A stretch of DNA of 64,000 nucleotides from Neopestalotiopsis rosae (taxonomy: Eukaryota; Ascomycota; Sordariomycetes; Amphisphaeriales; Sporocadaceae), in contig JALGAS010000003.1 of the NCBI GenBank assembly GCA_023078685.1, positions 4,402,001 to 4,466,000 of the forward strand, in the 5' to 3' direction. The translations under genes were made by a program, and so were the position numbers. Position 1 is the stretch's first letter; each line of letters opens with the position of its first letter. Under the pieces are notes generated by a model. It saw only the letters and a program-made list of their open reading frames with translations, did not search any database and was not told the DNA's origin. Positions 10,696-21,538 of the stretch are shown here, piece by piece.

Positions 10696-12832
10696 ATGTG
10701 AAAATGGGTTAGGAAGCCACAATGTCTCATTTCTTTACTTGGGCACGGCGATATCGGTACGCTTGTTGGAATTGTGTACCACATTGGTTGGATTGGAAAG
10801 ATTTAGCGAGCGTGAATATTTGTCAAAAGAATTACAGACTTTACGAGGAATGATATACGGACAAGGGAAAGATGGGGAAAATAGAATCTTTTACAACCAT
10901 ATGATGGATGTACCGTACCATGCATGAGGGATTGATTCACACGAGTCCCAGGAATTAAGGCCAGACATGAATCGTCCTTGCTCCAGTCAGACCTGCAGTT
11001 TCCAGATCCGACTAATAATGATGGTCGAAAGAAAGAGTGTCAAGTCTTTTCATTTGGACAATGTTCCTGATTGTTCAGTGTTGAACATTGATCGGATAGA
11101 CTACTACTATATTCCCCACAGCATCCGCGTCCTCAGTCGTTCACTTTGGTCATGTATAGCAAAGTCAATCGAAAGCCGCCGGGGAAGGGTCTCGATTCAC
11201 AGACTCCAACCGAGAAGAGACGGTAGTTGGGTTACCTCCGCACAATCCATGTCTCAGATCCTAGATCACTTTCTGTCCAATGTCCTCATATCAATTGTTC
11301 CAGAAGAACTCCGAACCTCCAACTGCCAATATCCGCTTCAGCCTAACGTAAGATGCACCACATATAGGGCAACCTCATCAAGCCATGGTCACTTGCCTGA
11401 GAATACGCAAGCCGGCTGGCGTTGCCATTTAGTTTTCAATTCGCGGAGTAACTTGCTTCTGCTCCAGGCCACAGCTAAATGGGCGCTATTAGAGAGACTA
11501 TTAGCTGAAAAGCCAGCTCGGTCAGCCCACTAATGCTTAGCATAGGTAGGGCAGCAGCTGGCTTGTGCCAGTAGACATATTAGTATCGAGATTCGTGCCG
11601 CCTAGGCTTTTATTCCTAGTGGTGGGCTCAAAGGAAATAGGTTACCCGTAGCAGACCAGACGCCCGGAATTGCCCATGTTTGCTCTACAGGGAATCCTTG
11701 GTGCCAGAGAAATACACTGTTGCTAAGAATATCGAGATGATCTACCCAAGCTACCCAGGTAGTGGCCAGATCCAGGGTTTCTCTGTCCGTCGGCACCTGT
11801 GACTAGTCAACTCTTCTATCCCCAGTCGTGCTTGAGACTACATCAAATAATGTAATACAAGCTGGCGTCAATTGAGATGACTGAATAGCCTTATTGGAAG
11901 GTCCAGCATCGAAGGTAGCGCTTCAAGGAAGTCGCGTTGTCGTGTCGCAGTAAAACGAGCAAGAACACTGAAGCTGGATGCCCCATCGTATCGCACCTGC
12001 TTCCTTTTACTTGCATGTAAGTGACGTCTATTCCTTCCTTCGGAGGCATCTCGGGTTACCACAATGTACTCGGTATTTTTTCCGCACTCTTCTCCTCCCA
12101 CATGGTAGACGCGTGTGTGCCTCATGCAGCCACCACATCATGGCCAAGAATCAATCAGCAATTCATCTTGTGCATGCTACCAATCAAGTCAGCCACGGCA
12201 TGATCATCGGCAGAGTATACGTCGCTTGAGAGACCAGCTGGGAAATGATCGGTAAGGAGTCAAGGGATTCGTAACGCTACTGAGCTCTCACAGACAGCTC
12301 GAGCCTCCTCCTCCTACACGAGAAATATCCCTATTCACTCTCCACGTGAGAGCTTATGTGTCTTTCACTCATGGCGACGCTGATCATTCTTTATAGACAA
12401 CCGTGTGTGCCCTGAACTCCATGCCTGGCCATAAATTCTAGAACGGAACGGAAATTCCCATCTTGACAACGGTTCTCCCGAAATTTGACAGCAGACTTTG
12501 TCGGTCCCCTACCGTCCGCCCACTCCCACCGTTTGGCCGGGACGCGCGGGAATATATTAGGAGACACTACTTTTATAAACTTTGCTCGCTAGATCTGGCG
12601 CCGCCTCTGGAGCTTGCGTAAAGTGTGAACACCGCCCACTCGACTATACGCTACATCCCCACCTTCCCAGCAAAGCTCAGCTCAAGCTCGATTCCAGCTG
12701 GCTGGATTTCTAGCACACACAATTCGGTACGAAGCACTTATGGACTAGGGCAAAAAAAAGTCGTAGTTTTTAATCTGTCATCGCGTTTGGATCGTCTCCC
12801 GCACCGCTCCAGTCGGAGCTTTCTGTCAAACT
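10696..12832. other. Long intergenic region (2.1 kb)
   Basis: 3' flank of the esterase and promoter of the next plus-strand gene. The only long frame (10967-11533, 188 codons, ATG start) has no domain, no conserved-looking block and no flanking support, so it is not called. A TATAAA element lies near the downstream end. Confidence 0.45.
12574..12579 (+). promoter_or_regulatory. Candidate TATA box
   Basis: TATAAA within TTTTATAAACTT, 254 bases upstream of the ATG at 12833. If used, transcription would start near 12605, leaving a leader of roughly 230 nt. Positional evidence only. Confidence 0.4.
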
Positions 12833-14137
12833 ATGCCTGGCTTTGTCCGATCCACGAAGCTAGAGGCCTCTTCAGATGTGGTAGAGGTCTCCGCCAAAGA
12901 CCCGCCCTTGCCTTCACAAACACCAACTTCTCCCCAGACATCCGCACCTCCAGTTTTGAGGAACTTCTCATATCCCACAAACATCAACTTTGATACCGAA
13001 CCTTCACCAACAAGAACTTCTCACTGTCTCATCGGTCCGACTACCTGGAATCAGCGTGGTGTCATCTGCAGCTTCTCTCCAAATAACAATTTGAGGGCCG
13101 GCATTGTCAATTTGGAAGACGATAACTCCTACCCATTATCTACAAACAGAAGTCCCCAGAAAATCAATTTTGAGCATTATCGCCCCTTTCAGCCCATCTC
13201 TCAGCAAGATCGCCACCCCATTGATCTACGGCGAGCAATTAGTTCGACGAAAAGTATCACGTTGCAAGAAAAGCTTGAGGTTAGAAGGAAGCAGCACACA
13301 TCTTGTGAACTCACCAACGCGACTGAGGCGCACAACCAGGCATTCCAAACCCAGCCGTCCAGGTCTGTTGAAAGCCAGACAACCAGATCCATCGACAGCA
13401 CACCAAGCATAAAACAATTTCAGAAACACCCAAACGTTGCAGCCCGCTGTAGAAGCGGCTTATTGGGTCATCACAGGGCTTCCAAATCGCTCGAACTCTC
13501 ACAACTGTTCAACGTTGTTCAAGAGAGGTCTGATAGACCTTCACTACATTCAGGAAGCTTTGTTCGAGAAGTTCACGGGAGGGATTCTTTTCTCGAAAAG
13601 GACGAGTGTGAGACACAAGAGTCCAAGGACCGTGCTGTTGTTATCATTTCGTCGATAAAATCTCTCCGACAAAGTACTCGGGGGTTTGCGATGGAGCAGA
13701 TTCAGCGCCGCTCAATTAATTCGAGCGAAGAATTGAGAGTGGGCGAGCCAAATGCTATGAGGACTCGCAGGAGCAAGGATTCCAAGACAGGGTGGTTGTC
13801 GCATGTCAAAGAATGGCTATCAACTTCTGAGCCCTCTACGCAGGCTCTCAAGAACTACAAGAAAGAGGCATTCAAGCGTGCTGGCACTACCCCCGACGAC
13901 CCAAGGGCCACCGCGAAACTCCACATACCGACGGCGACTTTGCCGCCACAGGCGATCAAACCATCAGGCCGCGGCCTTGACCCTGAAGATGTGTTGAGAA
14001 AAGAGGCAGAACGCAAGAAGAGACTTAGACGGTCTTTCCAAACGGTAGCAAGTTCATCCAGCGGCTCTCGGTCAAGTGCTAGCCGGCATTCGTCACTCAA
14101 CAGTCTTCCGTTCAAGGAGCCTAGGGAGGATGCCTAG
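12833..14137 (+). CDS. Disordered Ser/Arg-rich fungal protein, unknown function
   Basis: Single exon of 434 residues from the ATG at 12833. Most of the chain is Ser/Thr/Pro/Arg-rich and probably disordered. The likely conserved part is near the C-terminus: TGWLSHVKEWLSTSEPSTQA (about 329-348), then ALKNYKKEAFKRAGTTPDDP, and KPSGRGLDPEDVLRKEAERK (about 388-407), followed by a Ser-rich tail. I recall similar KPSGRGPxPEEV blocks in uncharacterised Pezizomycotina proteins but know no function. There is no signal peptide, membrane segment or catalytic motif. The protein could be a phosphorylated scaffold, but nothing in the sequence establishes this. Confidence 0.65.
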   Translation: MPGFVRSTKLEASSDVVEVSAKDPPLPSQTPTSPQTSAPPVLRNFSYPTNINFDTEPSPTRTSHCLIGPTTWNQRGVICSFSPNNNLRAGIVNLEDDNSYPLSTNRSPQKINFEHYRPFQPISQQDRHPIDLRRAISSTKSITLQEKLEVRRKQHTSCELTNATEAHNQAFQTQPSRSVESQTTRSIDSTPSIKQFQKHPNVAARCRSGLLGHHRASKSLELSQLFNVVQERSDRPSLHSGSFVREVHGRDSFLEKDECETQESKDRAVVIISSIKSLRQSTRGFAMEQIQRRSINSSEELRVGEPNAMRTRRSKDSKTGWLSHVKEWLSTSEPSTQALKNYKKEAFKRAGTTPDDPRATAKLHIPTATLPPQAIKPSGRGLDPEDVLRKEAERKKRLRRSFQTVASSSSGSRSSASRHSSLNSLPFKEPREDA

Positions 14138-14798
14138 GATCGCAATTTATGTCGGTTGTGTGGATTGTATGACATTGCTGAGGTTCAAATCTTCTTGTCA
14201 GGCGCCACTTTGCTTTTTGTTATTTGCTGTCTGTGCATATATGGGAGCGCTCATTTATTTTCTTATGGTTTTCATGTCTGTATTGGAGTTTCCGGAGTTC
14301 TGATACCCGCGCCCTTAACTGGGCTGAGCATAATCTCTCTTAGGAGTCTAGTTTGTCGTTTTTGAAGGGTGATATACCAGGCGTTTGTGGGGAATAACCA
14401 CGATGACTATACCAGAGAAGCATTTCCTTGAATTATATTCTTATGCAGAACTATCCAATCCCAGGGTCGTGATTAAGAGCCGGGCATTTTGTAGCATATT
14501 TGGCCTCATTGCGTGTAAGAATCATGATCGTCGACTCTCAGACAGTCTATCAAGGAAGGGGTATTATTATATTCAATCTGATTACGCTGAAAAAGACCAT
14601 ATCATGCCACCTGACCGCAACACCCGTATCCCACTCGTATACAATCTATATGTTCCCAAGATTCAGAGACAGGCTCAATAGGAGAAGATAGGGGCAGAGG
14701 AGAGAAAAAAAAGATAGAGAAAAAACAAAGAAGAGAGAAGGATGCCCGAAAACAATCCGACATTATCATATACTATCGTGTCACATTTTTCGTTTCGA
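14138..14798. other. Convergent 3' region with purine tract
   Basis: 3' flanks of the plus gene ending at 14137 and the minus gene ending at 14799. It contains a plus-strand purine-rich tract at about 14680-14742, immediately past the end of the minus gene. No gene is seen. Confidence 0.45.
14680..14742 (+). repeat. Purine-rich (GA/A) tract
   Basis: About 60 bases are almost only A and G on the plus strand (pyrimidine on the minus strand), just downstream of the minus-strand membrane protein gene. It may be part of its 3' untranslated region or a simple low-complexity tract. Confidence 0.5.
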
Positions 14799-16462
14799 TT
14801 AAGCATAGACCATTTGCTTCATCCTCTTTTCGACAGTCTCGCGACCCTCAAATGTCTGCCACAGCTCATGCGGGGCCTTGTTGACAATATCCCAGTGGCG
14901 CAGCTTGTCGGTCAGGTGAGTGAGATCTCGCTGCTTCTTCTCCCAGTCGTCGTCCTCGCGGACCTGCTGGCCGGAACTGATGACCGTCAGCGGCGTGTCG
15001 CGATACTGGATGGCGCGGCTGCTGGCCACGTCGCGCTTGGTCAGCGACTCCGCCACCAGGTTCTCCTGCAGCTTGGCGAAAATGTATTTGCCCGTCTGGT
15101 AGGCCGACTGGCCCCAGACGCGGTCCTCCTTGTTTCGGCCCTTGAACAGGGCGCCGGGGACGCGGTCGAGGCCCAGCGGCGACAGGATGCCGCGGAGCCA
15201 GAGGAGGAAGCCGCGGTCGGGGGCGCCGATGAGGCCCAGCAGGTCCTCGTGGAGGGGGTCGAGCAGGACGAGACCCTTGACGGTGTCGCCGTGGCGGGCC
15301 GAGAAGATGCGCGAGTATATAGAGCCCATGCCGGAGCCGACGAGGACCCAGGGGCCGTCCTCGCCCGCGCGGGCCAGGGCCTCGCTGACGGCCTCGACGA
15401 CCATGCCGGCGGACGAGGGGGAGGGCGCCGTGTCGCTCCAGGCGAAGCCCGGGCGGTCGACGAAGCAGTACCGGCTGATGGAGCCGTTGTTGACGGCGGC
15501 GTCGGCAAACTGCCAGAGGCCGTGCTCGACGGGGCCGTCGGACTCGAAGAGCACCGTGGGCAGCTTGGTGCCCTTGGCGTCGGACGTGTTGCCCTTGCAA
15601 AAGACGTGCAGGTGGTACTTGTCGTCGTCGACGGCGTACAGCTTGCCGGGCGGGGCCAGGCCGGCGTCGAGGGCGCGGAGGATCAGGGTGCAGGTCATGA
15701 GCAGGAGGACCACGTTGAAAATGGCCATGGCAATGGTCGAGATGAGCACCGCGGTCCACTCGCCCAGGCTGCGCCGGGTTTCTGCCCGTCCCGTCAGCCG
15801 TTCCTCCTCTTCATTCTTGCCCCAGAGAACGAGGCGATCCGTGGCAAGGACCCAGATGGCAATGAGGAAAGCCCCTGTATACAAAAAAGGTCAGCGCACT
15901 GAGAAACGAACTGTAGTCTTGGGAAATTTGGGGAACCAAAATGTCACTTACATAGTATACTGGCCATTCCCACCCAACCCTCCTCATGTCTCGTCTTCTC
16001 GACCGCCGTGACCAAGATGACATTGATGAGCAAGAAACCTCCCATGACGATGCTCATAATGCGCACCGCCTTTGCCGGAATGGCAAAGAAGATGAGGGTG
16101 AAGAGCAGGTTGGCCAGGGTGATGCTGGCGTAGCTAAAGGAGAAGAAGCCCGAGCCGCGCGTGTGGAAGCCGGGCAGGGTGACAAACTGCGAGACGAGCT
16201 GGATCACCCACCAGACGAACGTGGCCAGCGTCAGGAAGATGGTCAGGTACCGCAGGAACCGGACGGACCACAGGTTGTACGGCGAGACGGCCGGGTCGTC
16301 GGGGCTGAGGTAGTGCGTCGACTCGAGGCGGTTCGGCAGCAGGCGCGTGTGCTCGTCCGGGGCGCGGCCGTTGTCCTCAGAGGTGCGAGCTGCTGGCCCG
16401 TCGGCGCCGTTGCGGTGGTCCTCGCCATCTTGGTCCTTTTTGGTTCCCCAGAGATTGGACAT
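14799..16462 (-). CDS. Multi-pass membrane protein with alpha/beta-hydrolase-like domain lacking the nucleophile
   Basis: Exons 16462-15952 and 15874-14799 (GTAAGT...TACAG, phase 1) give 528 residues. A hydrophilic N-terminus carries an RLLP motif (DEHTRLLPNR). Four or five hydrophobic segments follow between about residues 70 and 250, with the conserved-looking YLSPDDPAVSPYNLWSVRFL before the first. The C-terminal half is alpha/beta-hydrolase-like: RYCFVDRPGFAWSD, then the elbow region LVGSGMGSIYSRIF, then GLVLLDPLHEDLLGLIG. At the elbow the usual G-x-S-x-G reads G-S-G-M-G, with Gly at the nucleophile position. I recall proteins of this build annotated in fungi as 'mitochondrial integral membrane protein'; the location is not proven by the sequence. 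It is likely a pseudo-hydrolase with a membrane role. Confidence 0.75.
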
Positions 16463-17839
16463 TGTGGTTTATGTCCTGTCACCCGAAGGCGCTTGCCGAC
16501 TTCGACGTGTATATATAATTTATGATGTATAATAATATTCCACCATGCAAGGTTTCCAGCACCTTGAATTATGAGTGATAAGAGGTTGGTGATATCGACC
16601 TCACTATTAAGAATATTTGGTGTTGAGGAGTGGAAGGAAAAGAAAACAAAAATGGTTCGTAGGAAAAAATAACCTTGTCAAAACAATAGCTACTGTATCC
16701 CAGCTAGGCCTACAAGAGACAAGACATTAACGCCCCCGGATCACGCGCATCTTCTTTCACGACAGCATCATCGGTTTGGGGTAGTTTTTGGGTGTAGGCT
16801 GAATTGCGCCCATGGTGCGGCCTGTAGCTTGGTATGGGGGGTCATATACGTCATCTATACATGTATTCTAGCTTTGAGACCCCGCTGCGCTTTGCCCGCA
16901 ACGAAGCTAGCATCAAAGCATTGAACGATTACCAGCCCATAGCCAGCCAAGAGTCTCAGGCAGCTGAAAAGTAACAAAATACGCACGGGCGGCTAAGGGA
17001 AGGAGAGTTTACTCCTCTGGGTCATCTGCAGAGACAAAAGGCGAAAAGACAGGCAAATAAGTTTCGCACGTTTGTTTGATGGGGAACAAAAACCTGGATA
17101 ATGGTAAACTAGAGGATCGGGCATTGTCCAACCAGCAGTTGCGGAACGGACCCAGATCGTCGATCTTGATGGTAGCGCGATGCGGGATGCTCTTCGCTTA
17201 AGATGTCATGTTTGACAACTCCGGATTGTATTGCGTGGGATTCAAGTTGACCATTCTTCATAATGAACATTGAGTGGGAGGCTCAATTTATTCACATCTC
17301 TTATCGTGATTCTTGCGCTTTGCTTCTGATAAGAAATGTGCTGATGAGCATTAATAAAAGAATAAAATTCCATTCAACGAGAATTGTGCTTCTTGGCAGA
17401 AGCTTGTCGTACTATTGGGATCGGTATGCTTGCTGCTGCTGCTGATATCGTGCATACTCCACCGTAAAGACGTGAAGACATTTACAAAGGCCATCATAAT
17501 TTCACTGCAATTTTAACCTACGCAAAGGAGGTATCAAGATCTGTGGTGGTGCGCTTCTGCTTGAAGCCTGCAGCCTGGACTCTGAACCCTACATAGTAAC
17601 ACGGGAGCTGGAGCTATGAACTAACCTCGATGACAGGGGTCATGCGATAGATAGGCCCCACTCTTTAATTGAGTCGCGTCTCTCCAGTGCCAAACGCGTT
17701 TGGTCAAAGATTCTTGCGGAGTGTTCACAGAATTGCCTAGTATCAAAGCTTCAACCAACAACGTTGCAGATTACGCTGAATATTCGAGAGAAGAATTGTT
17801 CAAGACTCCTGTCATTGATTCTTCCTGCTTATTCCCACC
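16463..17839. other. Divergent intergenic region (1.4 kb)
   Basis: Lies between the minus-strand membrane protein and RFC2. It contains a short TGC repeat near 17431-17443 but no recognisable gene, tRNA or 5S rRNA. Confidence 0.45.
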
Positions 17840-19064
17840 ATGGCGAGCTTCTTCGACCTGAAAGCCCGCAAGGCCGCTGCTGCTGCCAATGGCGGCTCTG
17901 TACCCAAACCCGAAGACAACAAGAAGTCCGCACGCAAGCAACCTTGGGTAGAAAAGTACAGACCAAAGACTCTGTCCGATGTTACTGCCCAAGACCACAC
18001 CGTAAACGTACTCCAACGCACCCTCCAAGCATCCAACTTGCCGCACATGCTCTTCTACGGACCTCCCGGTACGGGCAAGACATCAACGATTCTGGCATTG
18101 GCCAAGGAGCTCTACGGGCCTGAAATGATGAAGGCTCGCGTCCTCGAACTCAATGCCTCCGACGAGCGCGGTATCTCCATTGTCCGTGAGAAAGTCAAGG
18201 ACTTTGCCCGCATGCAGCTCGTCAATCCCCCGCCGGGCTACAAGGACCGCTACCCGGTGCCACCGTTCAAGATCATCATTCTCGACGAGGCCGACAGTAT
18301 GACGCAGGATGCCCAATCGGCGTTGAGACGGACTATGGAGACGTATAGCAAGATTACGCGATTCTGCCTCATTTGCAACTATGTCACGAGGATCATTGAT
18401 CCCTTGGCTAGTAGATGTAGCAAGTTCCGCTTCAAGAGCTTGGATCAAGGCAATGCCAAAAAGAGACTGGAAGAGATTGCAGAAAAAGAAGGAGTCGCTC
18501 TGGAGGACGGCGCCGTGGATGCGCTGATCAAGTGCTCCGAGGGCGATCTGCGCAAGGCCATCACATTTTTACAGAGTGCTGCCAGGTTAGTTGGTGCCAT
18601 TGAAAAGGATGGCGAGGAAGAAGGCGGCGACAAGATGGACGTGGACGGAGAAAAGAAGGCCGTGTCGGTCCAAGTGATTGAGGAGATTGCCGGCGTCATT
18701 CCTGCAAGCACAATTGAGAAGTTACAAAAGGCGATGCAGCCTCGTGCAGCGGCTGCCACATACAAGGCCGTCGCAAAAGAAGTCGAGGAGTTGGTTGCTG
18801 ATGGATGGAGTGCAAGTCAGGTCGTCTCTCAGGTAAGTTCTGATACTTTCTGGTAAACCTTGGAGAAGAGAAAGCTAACACTATCCCTAGCTATACCAAG
18901 CTGTTATTCAGGATGAGACGATCCCTGACATTCAGAAAAACAAGATCACCTTGGTGTTTTCAGAGATTGACAAGAGACTGGTGGATGGTGCTGATGAGCA
19001 TCTTTCGATGCTGGACTTGTCGCTCAGGATATCGAATATCTTGGCAGGCAAGGGTTTAAGTTAG
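17840..19064 (+). CDS. RFC2: Replication factor C small subunit (clamp loader)
   Basis: Exons 17840-18832 and 18891-19064 (GTAAGT...CCTAG, phase 0) give 388 residues. It is an AAA+ subunit of the RFC pentamer, which loads PCNA on primer-template DNA in the nucleus. It shows the RFC box [13 protein letters not shown], Walker [13 protein letters not shown], Walker [11 protein letters not shown], sensor 1 [11 protein letters not shown] and the arginine-finger SRC motif ASRCSKFRF, then the C-terminal collar domain. The N-terminus [12 protein letters not shown] and the overall order fit fungal Rfc2 (human RFC4) better than the other small subunits. A short acidic insert ([17 protein letters not shown], about 256-272) makes it somewhat longer than the yeast protein. 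Its 3' end faces the coiled-coil gene, with 209 bases between them. Confidence 0.93.
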
Positions 19065-19273
19065 CGAAATCATATTGGGGACAGAGGGCAGACAAATGAC
19101 AACGGATTTGTCAGGCGTTAAAAACAGGCTGGTTGCGGCATATACCCAGCATTGCAAAGTCAGAATATTCAAGACAACTTCGTACAGAGCAGAGTCTGCA
19201 TCATCTATGTCAGACTACGGAGTCAAATGCCACATCTACGGAACCTGTTATACTCTTTGCCATTTTTGCTAGC

Positions 19274-20854
19274 CTACTCATTAATGGATCCCAAGTTACC
19301 ATCCAGCATATCCCATACTGTCCTGACGGGTGCCTTTTCTCCCGTCGCCAGCGTCTTTGCAGAAGTCTTGGAAGGTGATTCAGCGTCTCCACTGCCAGTT
19401 GACCCTATTTCTTGCCCTTCTCCGGGGAATGCAATGTCAAGAAGTTTGCATATTTGTGCCATGTATTCCCTTGCCTCGTCTACCGACTCCATACCAATCT
19501 CGACGTTTTCAGCCACTTCGACCAATGTCGCGAGCTTGGCCTCGTCCGCGGCATAGAGCCAGGGCTGGACTTGCTCGGTGATCTTCATTTTGCTAATCAG
19601 GCTCGTTGCGTCTTCAAAGTTGGGCTGGGCTTTGGCGGGTTCTTTGGATACGGGGTATCGGGGCAATAGCTTGCTTCTCCCGGCTAGATACTCCAGTGCT
19701 TGGATGGTGTCTTCTTTCTGCTTGGTCAACGTCGCATTCACGTGTGACTTTTGTTGCATCATTGATTTTTGCTGGCGAGCGAGAGCTTGCAGTTGCTCAA
19801 TGTAAGGCGTGAAGAGGTATGCATCGGGTGTGTAAGCGGGTTTGCTGGGTTCTTTCTTCACCACGGGTTTCTGGTCAGTGGGTTGCGAGTTGGCATCGGA
19901 AGCAGTCGTTTTGAGCTGCTCTTTGATGTGATCCATCTGAGCCAGCTGATCCAGGATGTTCTGCCGCAGCTCAACGTGTCGTTTGTACTTCTGCTGTATG
20001 CCTGCCATGACAGCCTCGTGGTCGTATTCTGTCTTGGGCTTGACTGGCGTCTGTTCCAATTCTGAGCCTGCTCCATCGTCACCAGCTTTTGCCAGTTGTG
20101 TTTCTATCCACTGTATCAAGGCATTCTTCACTGCGTTGAGTGCGTACAACTTAGCCTCGGGCGTCAGTCTTTTGACCTTGAATGGATCCCGTGCCTCGCT
20201 TTGTTCGTCGATGAGCTGTTCCCGTTGCGCCACAAGTTTGCTTCGCAAAACGTGCTTCTTCAGGTCTTGCAAAAGTTCTTCAGCCCTCGATTGGGTGGCA
20301 GAGTGATCGGTTGCAAAACCGTCAATCATTTGCTTTGGCATCTCGGGAAGTGGGCGACAGTCCTGGTACATGACTTCAGGACTGAGGAAATCAGGCTGGC
20401 CGGCAGGCATATTTTCGAGCTCGCCTAGAGAGCGCATGACAGTCTCGCGACGGTTTTGTTGCTTTTCCAACCTCGCGACCTCTAGATGCATCTCTAGAAT
20501 CTCCTTGTCCAAGACTTTTTCTTCCTCTTCGGCCTCCTTGCGCTCTGCTATGCTTCCTGCAAGCTCCCTTTGCTGCTCCAAGGCGTTGAAAAAAACCATA
20601 TTGTTGGACGCATACCGCTCAACACTGGCGACATAATTCCGCTGAACGTCTGTAAGCTCCTTTTGGTCCGAGATGGCCATATCGGGATCGACCAAAGATA
20701 GGGGTCGACGGATTTCCTGGCCTCCAAAGCTTTGCGCAAGATTGGCAGAAATCATCCTTTGAATCATGCTGTACTCTTCTGGGGAGCATTGGCCGCCAGA
20801 TTTGATGATCTCGTCCCATCGTGCCAGCATCTCATCTCGAGATAAGCTCTCCAT
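19274..20854 (-). CDS. Coiled-coil protein, unknown function
   Basis: Single exon; the first in-frame ATG is at 20854-20852, giving 526 residues. Several helical charged segments look like coiled coils: about 75-150 (ERYASNN..., AERKEAEEEEKVLDKEILEM), 190-230 and 290-320. A conserved-looking N-terminus (SLSRDEMLARWDEIIKSGGQ) and a compact C-terminal helical block (QVQPWLYAADEAKLATLVEV) frame them, and the chain ends TVWDMLDGNLGSINE. There is no membrane segment or enzyme motif. The build recalls large fungal complexes of the augmin or kinetochore type, but I cannot place it in a family. It converges with RFC2 and diverges from BRR2. Confidence 0.7.
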   Translation of the reverse strand: MESLSRDEMLARWDEIIKSGGQCSPEEYSMIQRMISANLAQSFGGQEIRRPLSLVDPDMAISDQKELTDVQRNYVASVERYASNNMVFFNALEQQRELAGSIAERKEAEEEEKVLDKEILEMHLEVARLEKQQNRRETVMRSLGELENMPAGQPDFLSPEVMYQDCRPLPEMPKQMIDGFATDHSATQSRAEELLQDLKKHVLRSKLVAQREQLIDEQSEARDPFKVKRLTPEAKLYALNAVKNALIQWIETQLAKAGDDGAGSELEQTPVKPKTEYDHEAVMAGIQQKYKRHVELRQNILDQLAQMDHIKEQLKTTASDANSQPTDQKPVVKKEPSKPAYTPDAYLFTPYIEQLQALARQQKSMMQQKSHVNATLTKQKEDTIQALEYLAGRSKLLPRYPVSKEPAKAQPNFEDATSLISKMKITEQVQPWLYAADEAKLATLVEVAENVEIGMESVDEAREYMAQICKLLDIAFPGEGQEIGSTGSGDAESPSKTSAKTLATGEKAPVRTVWDMLDGNLGSINE

Positions 20855-21538
20855 TGTGTAAATCAACGAAAGTCATAGACCTTGGATGGCTTGGAAAGCT
20901 GCGCGCGCCCTGACGTTTGATTGCGTCTCAAACAGGTGCCTTTTGCACAGACGCCGTGCACACTCTGAACTTCAGCAATTCCTAAGAAGGTTGGAACAAT
21001 TACCAAAGAAAACAGAGACATGCATGTCTACATCATAAAAGGTTCACCATACAAACGCGTTGGGCGAGCATTCATTTCCAGGGATATTCGTAAATCGAGC
21101 TACGACTAATCGGGTAATTTCCAGACGCTCAAGCGCGACCTCTGGTTGTGGCGCGCCTAGCCTTGGGGAGAGCTTTTGCGCCACACTGATTACCTAGTTT
21201 GATGCTTGCTGCTAACCAAAATTTCCATCTACCTACATATGTACGCTGCAGCTCTCAACTCAAGGCAACACCCAGCTCAAAACTCGACGGATAGCTATAT
21301 GCTGCTGGTATAATTGACTTGCGGCGCCATATTTATTTTCCGTCCAAAATCTCGATTATCAGGCGCTTCAAGATCTTTCATAGCCATCAGATGCGTTTGA
21401 CATAATTCCCTAAACGAAGAGGGCGCTTCGCCATCTGGAACAACACGGTCGGCACCTCTGTACCTGAAAGAAGCCCCACCACCGACCACAGCAACGCGCC
21501 GCTACATCACGACGACAAAAAAAAAAACAACCGTCAAG
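20855..21538. promoter_or_regulatory. Bidirectional promoter region, coiled-coil gene / BRR2
   Basis: 684 bases between divergent start codons, so it must serve both genes. The 50 bases before the BRR2 ATG contain an A-run (AAAAAAAAAA at about 21517-21526). No clear TATA box is seen. Confidence 0.5.

Noticed and set aside
10967..11533. 188-codon ATG frame as a gene
   Set aside because: No domain, signal or conserved-looking segment, and irregular composition. It is plausible by chance in 2 kb of intergenic DNA.
14742..15902. 386-codon plus-strand frame
   Set aside because: Antisense of the membrane hydrolase-like gene; GC-rich third positions keep several frames open.
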